8,400 bases of DNA from Actinomycetota bacterium. Its GTDB lineage: Bacteria > Actinomycetota > Acidimicrobiia > Acidimicrobiales > Poriferisodaliceae. The stretch covers positions 1-8,400 of the forward strand of contig PCCJ01000086.1 in the NCBI GenBank assembly GCA_002731665.1, given 5' to 3'. The notes under the pieces are model-generated. The model saw only the letters and a list, made by a program, of their open reading frames with translations, searched no databases and had not been told where the DNA came from. The position numbers and the translations under genes were made by a program. Shown piece by piece: positions 1-5,151 of the stretch (position 1 is the first letter of the stretch; each line of letters begins with the position of its first letter).

Positions 1-27
1 CTCCAGAGGCTCCAGAGGCTCCAGAGC
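1..27 (-). repeat. Three tandem 9-base repeats encoding Ser-Gly-Ala
   Basis: CTCCAGAGG occurs at 1-9 and 10-18, and again at 19-27 with one change in the last base. On the coding strand each unit gives one Gly-Ala-Ser triplet, in frame with the partial gene. The array touches the window edge, so its full length is unknown. A flexible linker or a collagen-like triplet region are both possible. Confidence 0.8.
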
Positions 28-400
28 CAATCTCTATTTGCAAAAGAGATTCTTGTGGAATATCTGCAAAGCTTTTTATTCCTTCAATCGTTTCCCCTCC
101 AGAAGGAGTAAAGTTTGTAAGACCACCCTTGGTATGCGTGAACTCTCCAACTCCTGAGAAAATATCGTTAGCAGAAGTAAGCTTTTCACCGGCTAATTTT
201 TGTGCGCCATAACTTTTGTTAAGTCCGTACATCGAACCAATACCGGCACCTTGACCGAGCATTGCTGCATCCTGCGCTCTTTCTGCCGCTTCAAGCGCGT
301 CTGCTTGAGCTTTATAGTTTTGCTCTAGTTTCGCGCCAGCCGCAAAACCTTGTTGAGCTTCACGCCGCTTTCGTTCACCTAAACCTATTAATCCCCTCAT
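1..400 (-). CDS. Internal virion protein-like, N-terminal part (continues outside window)
   Basis: The frame is open from the ATG at 398-400 to the window edge and gives the first 133 residues. The N-terminus is basic and helical (MRGLIGLGERKRREAQQGFAAG). A charged, Ala-rich helix follows to about residue 46, then a small-residue segment 'GQGAGIGSMYGLNKSYGAQK' (49-68) that closely parallels the C-terminal end of the gp14-like protein. Residues about 75-125 are mixed. The visible end is a Gly-Ala-Ser triplet run encoded by 9-base repeats. The position after two small core proteins would suit a T7 gp15- or gp16-like protein, but no diagnostic motif of either, such as a transglycosylase domain, is visible in this part. 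The function is therefore unassigned beyond a probable virion role. Confidence 0.65.
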   Translation of the reverse strand, partial: MRGLIGLGERKRREAQQGFAAGAKLEQNYKAQADALEAAERAQDAAMLGQGAGIGSMYGLNKSYGAQKLAGEKLTSANDIFSGVGEFTHTKGGLTNFTPSGGETIEGIKSFADIPQESLLQIEIGSGASGASG

Positions 401-894
401 CCTGGGTTCCTCGCGTTCTGACCAATAGCGCCAAGACCACCAGTAAGTAATCCTAGCTGTCTGTCTGAGTCTCTAGCTCTAGTCATATTTAAGCCGCCAA
501 CAAGAGCGCCTGTAGTTGAATTTGCATTAGCAACTGTTTGTGGAGTAGCCGAGAGACCGTACCTTTCTCGGAATCTATTCGATTGACCTCTGACGTTCTC
601 AGCCCCTTGAGTTATCGCGCTCCTTGTCCTTGCTAAATCGGCGTTTAGCTGACCGGTTCCTGTGTTGGTTATCTGACCAGCCAACATATTTTCAACAGGC
701 TGAAATCTTTCTTGATAATCCCGTAGCTGCATTCTTGTTAGCTGCGCGTAGAGCTGGTCTGCTGGCATGTCTTCTGGACTCATGCTTGAATAAGCGTAAG
801 GATTCAAAGATGCATAAGGGTTGTTCCTGTCGTACTCCCCGTAAAAATCCCTAACACCATTATTTGATGCAAACAATTGCTCCAGAAAATCCAT
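397..894 (-). CDS. Small virion core-like protein sharing a motif with the gp14-like protein
   Basis: I do not recognise a named family for this 165-residue protein. It has a Tyr/Asn/Pro-rich N-terminus (about 13-45), then 'LRDYQERFQPVENM' at 57-70, which lines up with 'LQRYGEVFVPLENM' in the preceding gene. A Gln/Ala/Arg-rich helical region follows (about 82-112), then 'RYGLSATPQT' near 111-120 and a Gly-rich end 'GLLTGGLGAIGQN'. The last part also parallels the middle of the gp14-like protein (Gly-Leu-x-x-x-x, an Ala-Arg helix, then Gly-x-Leu-Thr). There is no signal peptide or clear membrane span. It most likely encodes another internal or ejected virion protein. Its start overlaps the previous stop by one base (TAATG), and its TGA overlaps the next ATG. 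Confidence 0.6.
   Translation of the reverse strand: MDFLEQLFASNNGVRDFYGEYDRNNPYASLNPYAYSSMSPEDMPADQLYAQLTRMQLRDYQERFQPVENMLAGQITNTGTGQLNADLARTRSAITQGAENVRGQSNRFRERYGLSATPQTVANANSTTGALVGGLNMTRARDSDRQLGLLTGGLGAIGQNARNPG
408..412 (-). promoter_or_regulatory. Ribosome-binding site for the gene at the window start
   Basis: GAGGA lies seven bases before the ATG at 398-400, inside the end of the preceding gene. Together with the ATGA overlap it fixes the start of the partial gene that runs off the window. Confidence 0.6.
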
Positions 895-1478
895 TATCCG
901 TACCTCGCCGTGTCTCTATTGAGTCCGTAACCGGCGGCTAAACCTGCTCCGGTCCCAGCAAGACTTTGTATAGATGAAGACCGGCTAAAGTCTTCTTCGG
1001 CTCTTCTTTGAAGTGCAGCCATTTGGTTATCTGCTTGAGCAATCTGTCCCTCAAGAACGTCTCCAGAAAGACCTTGACCCATATTCACCACGTTGGTGAG
1101 CATCCCAAACCCTTGGTCTGTTTTATCTAAAGCCGTAGCAGCCGAACTGTCTCCCATGGCTCTTGCTTGGGCGGTTCTAAGAGCATCTGACTCAGCCATA
1201 AACGCGCCGGAATTAGGATCTAAACCTCTAGCAAACGCGCCCCCAGTTGCATCGGAAACTCCTCTCTCGTATATCTGAGAAGCTTGATTTGATGCACTGC
1301 CCATCGCGTCCACATAATTCGATTGATCAAAGCTTCCCATAGCTTTATCGATATACATGTTCTCTAGCGGCACAAAGACCTCACCGTACCTCTGAAGGTT
1401 GCTGGCTGCTGTCTCCGCTAAAGCTAACTTAGCTGCGCTTTCTTCTGGTTCTGGGGCATCGCCCCCGCCAAAGCACAT
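894..1478 (-). CDS. Putative internal virion (ejection) protein, T7 gp14-like
   Basis: This 194-residue protein begins Met-Cys-Phe-Gly-Gly-Gly. T7 gp14 also begins Met-Cys and has 196 residues. The body is Ala-, Gln- and Ser-rich and mostly helical, with 'LQRYGEVFVPLENM' at 28-41, 'RGLDPNSGAF' near 84-93, a helix with 'DALRTAQARAMGD' near 98-110 and 'GQIAQADNQMAALQRRAEEDF' near 144-164. The C-terminus has a small-residue-rich segment, 'AGTGAGLAAGYGLN' (about 174-187), that could insert in a membrane like a glycine zipper. T7 gp14 forms an outer-membrane pore during ejection. The same job is inferred here from length, composition and the place just after the Gp13-like gene, not from strong sequence identity. 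The stop and the next start form TAATG. Confidence 0.6.
   Translation of the reverse strand: MCFGGGDAPEPEESAAKLALAETAASNLQRYGEVFVPLENMYIDKAMGSFDQSNYVDAMGSASNQASQIYERGVSDATGGAFARGLDPNSGAFMAESDALRTAQARAMGDSSAATALDKTDQGFGMLTNVVNMGQGLSGDVLEGQIAQADNQMAALQRRAEEDFSRSSSIQSLAGTGAGLAAGYGLNRDTARYG
903..906 (-). promoter_or_regulatory. Ribosome-binding site for the 165-residue core protein gene
   Basis: GAGG lies eight bases before the ATG at 892-894, within the last codons of the gp14-like gene. It supports independent initiation in addition to coupling through the TAATG junction. Confidence 0.55.
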
Positions 1479-1484
1479 AGGCTT

Positions 1485-1492
1485 CTCCTTTA
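1485..1492 (-). promoter_or_regulatory. Shine-Dalgarno overlapping the Gp13-like stop codon
   Basis: TAAAGGAG combines the TAA stop of the Gp13-like gene with AAGGAG. It lies six bases before the ATG at 1476-1478. It is the strongest ribosome-binding site of the ejection-protein module. Confidence 0.75.
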
Positions 1493-1948
1493 TCTATTCC
1501 AATAGAATCTAATAAAACGTGAAGGGCGATAGCCCCAAATTGCTTCTTGGTCGAAGCTGAATCCTAGTGATCGTAGCCACCGGATACTTATCTTGTTGTC
1601 AGCGTGAACCCTGTTGCTTAATTGCTCATACCGGCTCTGGATATCTTTGATCCAATCTTTTCCTTGGGTAATAAAGCTGCGCTGGTTCGCTTTTTTAGGT
1701 AGGTCGTCCGTTGCCAGTAGCCAAGGCACTCCTGTGTCTTTTGCTTGTGATACTCCAAACATACCTACGAGATGACCGTTGTGGTCTTCTATGGAGTTGC
1801 ACTCGACTGCCTTAGTAAATGAGATGCTTAACGCTTCGAGAGGAGTCACACCGTGTGAGCAAAAAATCTCACGCCGGTCCTGTTCCCTTAAATTAGGAGC
1901 CAGGATAGCCACATCTTCTGCTATTGATTGACGGTGTGTAACGGACAA
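1490..1948 (-). CDS. T7 Gp13-like internal virion protein (GNAT-fold, PF11090-like)
   Basis: The product has 152 residues against 138 in T7 gp13. The order of motifs fits the family: an N-terminal 'AEDVAILAPNLREQDRREI' helix pair (about 10-28), 'PWLLATDDL' (about 75-83), a helix 'KDWIKDIQSRY' (about 97-107), then 'VHADNKISIRWLRSLGF' (114-130), the most diagnostic stretch, resembling acetyltransferase beta-5/alpha-4 elements. I see no Arg/Gln-x-x-Gly-x-Gly/Ala acetyl-CoA loop, so enzymatic activity is doubtful. In T7 gp13 is needed for virion assembly and the next genes encode ejected core proteins, as seems true here. The start is TTG with GAGG seven bases upstream. The stop overlaps the ribosome-binding site of the next gene. 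Confidence 0.75.
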   Translation of the reverse strand: MSVTHRQSIAEDVAILAPNLREQDRREIFCSHGVTPLEALSISFTKAVECNSIEDHNGHLVGMFGVSQAKDTGVPWLLATDDLPKKANQRSFITQGKDWIKDIQSRYEQLSNRVHADNKISIRWLRSLGFSFDQEAIWGYRPSRFIRFYWNR

Positions 1949-1955
1949 AATCTAT

Positions 1956-1959
1956 CCTC
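1956..1959 (-). promoter_or_regulatory. Ribosome-binding site for the TTG-started Gp13-like gene
   Basis: GAGG lies seven bases before the TTG at 1946-1948. It is the only plausible Shine-Dalgarno near the predicted N-terminus and so supports the TTG start. The site falls inside a possible helix formed by 1956-1961 and 1981-1986. Confidence 0.6.
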
Positions 1960-1995
1960 AAATCTAGTTTGATTCTGTCCTTGAGGGTGTGTTTC

Positions 1996-2034
1996 GCGAC
2001 TTTCCTTTGTGCCGAAGCTAGGGCTTCGAGTCGC
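1996..2034 (-). other. Bulged RNA stem-loop in the leader
   Basis: On the - strand GCGACT (2034-2029) runs straight into CGAAGC (2028-2023), then a four-base CCTA loop, then GCTTCG (2018-2013). Eleven unpaired bases follow, then AGTCGC (2001-1996). The two six-pair helices are perfect and would stack with an 11-base bulge on the 3' side. On the + strand the same fold would be followed by an A/T-rich stretch, but no + strand gene ends there. Confidence 0.55.
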
Positions 2035-2095
2035 TATTTAATTTTAACAAAATTCTTGATTTAGTAACGTTTTTTTTGTACGCATTTGAATTTAA

Positions 2096-2665
2096 TTAAG
2101 CCCATACAATTGCGTCTAATTCAGACTGATTCGTTGCCGAGTCAATCTGTGTCCTAAGTCCACTCGCCTTGGAATGGCATCCTGATATATGCTCTCCCAT
2201 ATCTTTTCCTACTTGAATGAACTCCGCTCCAGTGAATGTAACCACGCTATTATCCGCTAGTTTCCAATCGATACTGATCGTTCCGTCCAGTTGTGCGCGT
2301 TGTACTGTTGCTAGTATTCTTTGCTGGCTCCTTGGTCCACATTGCAGAGTGTGATCACCAGAGTTAAAGGTGGAGAATTCTTCTTTTTCCCGATTTTTTT
2401 TGATTCGGGACCAAGCCTGATTTTTAGCTTCGTCTAAGCTTATTTCCCAAGATTCCGTTTCCGTATTGAAAGAATGGACGGAGGAGGGCTGGTCTGGTTT
2501 TTTTACCGGCGCTCCATCCTTAATATACCAATCGGTCGTGATCTCGTCCTCGCCAGTGTAGTTAACAAAAGACTCGTTTGGCTCGATCAAGCAGCTCTTG
2601 GGACCAGATATTACAGACAGAATATTGCCGCTATCGTCGTGAGATATGTATGTAGCGGTTGTCAT
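2096..2665 (-). CDS. DUF4376-domain protein, probable fibre-associated or chaperone protein
   Basis: This 189-residue protein has an N-terminal beta-rich half with 'TTDWYIKDGAPVKKP' (about 43-57), a segment seen at the front of many tail-fibre assembly proteins. A C-terminal half of about residues 79-187 matches DUF4376 (PF14301): 'EAKNQAWSRIKKNREKEEF', 'LATVQRAQLDG', 'DWKLADNSVVTFTGAEFIQVG', then 'LRTQIDSA' and a final 'LDAIVWA'. Proteins of this family sit beside tail fibre genes. Here the ATG overlaps the stop of the J-like gene (ATGA), which suggests coupled synthesis and the J-like protein as partner (inference). No strong ribosome-binding site precedes the ATG. The gene is the last before the 147-base gap. 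Alternatively it may be a virion component rather than a chaperone. Confidence 0.75.
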   Translation of the reverse strand: MTTATYISHDDSGNILSVISGPKSCLIEPNESFVNYTGEDEITTDWYIKDGAPVKKPDQPSSVHSFNTETESWEISLDEAKNQAWSRIKKNREKEEFSTFNSGDHTLQCGPRSQQRILATVQRAQLDGTISIDWKLADNSVVTFTGAEFIQVGKDMGEHISGCHSKASGLRTQIDSATNQSELDAIVWA

Positions 2666-5151
2666 CTTCTAGACCCAAAAAGAGTTATGTTTGAAGCATC
2701 TGATCTCCACCAGCCAGTAGCCGTCTGACCGTCACCGGTAACCGTCAAAGTTAAGAAAAAATATCTAGCGCCACTCCAGCCGCTAATTGTGTCGTGAGTA
2801 AACAAATATGGCGGCGCTCCTTTTCTTCCGTGTTGACCAATCTGCTGCACAATGGTGCTGCCGGATATAGCGGTGCTGTCGCTGGTGTTGTATCGAAGCG
2901 TAATGATTGCGGAGGCAAAATCACTACCGGTTCCCGAGCTGCCAATCTTGATTCCAGCCAAACAAACAACTTTAGTTGGTATGTTTGTCCCAAAATTAGC
3001 GCCTAACGTTGTAGAAATTACCACTTCGGTTGTGTTGTCTTGATACCCGTATTGACCGGATGCCAAAGAAAGAGGAATAGTTGCAGCTTCTCCAGCAATT
3101 TGCAGAGTGTCTACTGTCGCATTGCGTATGTAGGTCGAAGCGTACTCTGGCGCAATTCGTCTTGGAGATTTTCCAACATAAACATTGTAGTAAATTTTTG
3201 AAGCGGTGGATGTGAGCCTGAGTTTCCCATACGCAAGCGATGTGTTCACGGGCATAGTTATAGCCGCTGACGCCACGTTAGAATCCACGCTGTATGATGA
3301 TGCGGAGGCTGTGGCATTACCGGCTCCGCTTAACCAGGTTTTGCTAGAATCATAACCGATTATTAAAACGCTGAAGTCAGTACCGGCAGTTATACCAGAA
3401 CCGTAAACTTCAACATAAAGTGTTTCCCCTCCGCTAACCGGAAACATTTCTGAATCTATATGTGCTGAAGCGCCGAGTGTGACCTGACCGTTCGCAAACG
3501 TAGCAGATCCTGTCGCGGTCCATCCGATGCCGTAGGTCATTGTTTGAGAAACAGTTCCGTCCGCTGCTGTACTAACGACAAGTTCCCCGACAAAGTCGCC
3601 GTTATTGATTAGACTTCCTCCGGTGCCTTGTTGCGCTCCACCAGACCTTAGAAGAACTGTGTCGTCAGCCGCCCTGATATCCATTCCTCGAAGGCGACCA
3701 TAATTTGCATGCATTTCACCGGATGTGGAAACTGAAAAATTAGTGTATCTGGTGCTTGAGTTGCTTACCGACCAATTCCAAGGTTGGTCAGCGTTAGGAG
3801 CATTTAGGGAACCCATATTGATGGAAGGCGTCAAGATTGAAGTTGCTGACGCAACAACTCCAGATCTGATTGCATCTGCCGCCACATTACCGGCAAGCAG
3901 ATTAAGGATATTCGCTTTCGCAATAAAAGCGTCTCTAATATAAACGCCAGCCGGAATCGAGATGCCTGTTGTCGAGTCTGTTGATGGAGAGCTGGTCACA
4001 TAAAACGGCATCTTACTAACTTCTGTGCCGGTAATTCTCGAAGAGTTAGTGGGCGAAACTACAGCAAACTTATCCGCGTTTACAATAAATGCCGAAGTGG
4101 GGTTGCCGCTTAAATCCAAAGTGTTAGATAAACCGAACCCAGATATATAAGGAGCAAAGAAAGATAAGGAAATTGATCCACCATTTCCCGCGTCAGACGA
4201 TGTGGCTAACACCGCTGCCGTTCCATTCTCTGCGGTAAAGGTGAATGTAGTGTTTGTTCGAGTCGTAACAATATGTTTGTCGTTCAATATCGAAGCTGTT
4301 ATCGCGCCACCTAATGAAGACGCGCTGGCAATTTGAACAATGTCTCCAACAGCGACCGTTGCCGTTGATCCGTGTGTGCATGTGATAGTGCTTGACCCAG
4401 CGGTGGCTGACAGAGCGCCGGTTGTCGGAAGCCCAGAAACATTCAAAGCGGTTGTCGCTTGAATTTTTACCGTGTACATATCTTTTAGATTTGTAACAAC
4501 AGCTTCTGTCGGATCGATCTTATTTATTGTGGATTGAAGCGCGGTATTTAACGTAGAAGAAAGAACTTCTCCCTCTAGCGTGTCTAGCAAAATATTAACA
4601 TCAGTTTGCGTTTGACCTTGAACCCCTGATGTCGCGTTAAATGGTCCGGCAACATTGTTTAAATTTACAGCTCGAACCCAGTAGTAATAGGTCTTCCCAA
4701 TCCCGTCAGTAGTCCCAACATCGTCAGCGTAGATATTGGTATAACCTGGCGTCGAAGAAAAAAAGGTTGCGCTTGATATGCTGTTACTTGTATTTCTAAA
4801 AATTTCGAAACGGTCGTGACCTTTATATTTTACTTGAGTCCAGCTAAGAACAATAACGCGAAAAGCACCGGTGGCTGTAAGATTTGCGGGAGCAGGAGGG
4901 ATATCAACATCAAGCAAAGGTGGCGCTGTTTCTACTGACGGAACATTATCTAGCCCTGTGAAGAACCCGTCTTTAAGCTTAATGACTCCAGCGTCTATCA
5001 GGTCTCTAAAAGTAATAGCCCTGTCAATAGATTCACCGCGCTGACCAGTAAGGACATCAACGTTTTCTTTTACTGATTCAGCAAAGCGCCTCTCCTGATT
5101 TCCGAAAGAAGAGGGAACATCCATTGTCGCTACTTTTGGCTTATTACCCAC
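2662..5151 (-). CDS. Tail tip/fibre protein like the C-terminal half of lambda J (FN3 + DUF1983)
   Basis: With the GTG start the protein has 829 residues. The N-terminal ~75 residues (ERRFAESVKENVDVLTGQRG near 20-39) are probably a virion anchor. Residues about 84-180 form a fibronectin type III domain ('VIVLSWTQVKYKGHDRFEIFR' region, then 'YYYWVRAVNLNNVAGPF'). A heptad-like stretch (about 181-222) leads to a DUF1983 region typical of lambda J proteins: 'YTVKI' at 226-230, 'YISGFGLSNT' at 335-344 and 'FIVNADKFAVVSP' at 355-367. Roughly 96 residues are inserted between the first two. Residues about 515-680 resemble a carbohydrate-binding beta-sandwich ('INNGDF' opening, 'SGGETLYVEV'). The last ~145 residues are a Gly/Ser/Thr-rich beta domain ending 'LFGSRR'. 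The N-terminal tail-hub part of J is absent. Host recognition is the likely role. The stop overlaps the start of a DUF4376 gene. Confidence 0.75.
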   Translation of the reverse strand: MGNKPKVATMDVPSSFGNQERRFAESVKENVDVLTGQRGESIDRAITFRDLIDAGVIKLKDGFFTGLDNVPSVETAPPLLDVDIPPAPANLTATGAFRVIVLSWTQVKYKGHDRFEIFRNTSNSISSATFFSSTPGYTNIYADDVGTTDGIGKTYYYWVRAVNLNNVAGPFNATSGVQGQTQTDVNILLDTLEGEVLSSTLNTALQSTINKIDPTEAVVTNLKDMYTVKIQATTALNVSGLPTTGALSATAGSSTITCTHGSTATVAVGDIVQIASASSLGGAITASILNDKHIVTTRTNTTFTFTAENGTAAVLATSSDAGNGGSISLSFFAPYISGFGLSNTLDLSGNPTSAFIVNADKFAVVSPTNSSRITGTEVSKMPFYVTSSPSTDSTTGISIPAGVYIRDAFIAKANILNLLAGNVAADAIRSGVVASATSILTPSINMGSLNAPNADQPWNWSVSNSSTRYTNFSVSTSGEMHANYGRLRGMDIRAADDTVLLRSGGAQQGTGGSLINNGDFVGELVVSTAADGTVSQTMTYGIGWTATGSATFANGQVTLGASAHIDSEMFPVSGGETLYVEVYGSGITAGTDFSVLIIGYDSSKTWLSGAGNATASASSYSVDSNVASAAITMPVNTSLAYGKLRLTSTASKIYYNVYVGKSPRRIAPEYASTYIRNATVDTLQIAGEAATIPLSLASGQYGYQDNTTEVVISTTLGANFGTNIPTKVVCLAGIKIGSSGTGSDFASAIITLRYNTSDSTAISGSTIVQQIGQHGRKGAPPYLFTHDTISGWSGARYFFLTLTVTGDGQTATGWWRSDASNITLFGSRR

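Larger units (their letters stand above)
1949..2095 (-). promoter_or_regulatory. Structured leader between the fibre and ejection-protein modules
   Basis: This 147-base stretch is the only sizeable non-coding gap in the window. Its first part in the direction of transcription (about 2040-2095) is very A/T-rich, with an A8 tract at 2070-2077 and a -10-like TAAAAT at 2041-2046. No good -35 hexamer lies at standard spacing, so a promoter is only possible. A bulged stem-loop (1996-2034) follows, then two alternative helices near the downstream start codon. There is no T-run after the stem-loop on this strand, so it does not read as an intrinsic terminator for the DUF4376 gene. RNA processing or translational control are the alternatives. 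Confidence 0.4.

Noticed and set aside
1490..1948. The Gp13-like protein as an active acetyltransferase
   Set aside because: It has a GNAT-like order of elements but no visible acetyl-CoA-binding loop, and family and gene context point to a virion role.
2020..2045. A T7-type phage promoter around CGACTC on the - strand (2028-2033)
   Set aside because: Only the CGACTC core and some upstream A/T match the T7 consensus; the TATAGGG initiation part is absent, and the same bases form an arm of the stem-loop.
2070..2077. T8 tract on the + strand as a terminator
   Set aside because: No GC-rich hairpin precedes it on the + strand and no + strand gene ends there.
2751..2993. An 80-residue - strand frame within the J-like gene
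   Set aside because: It lies entirely inside the J-like gene in another frame, with no recognisable domain or initiation signal.
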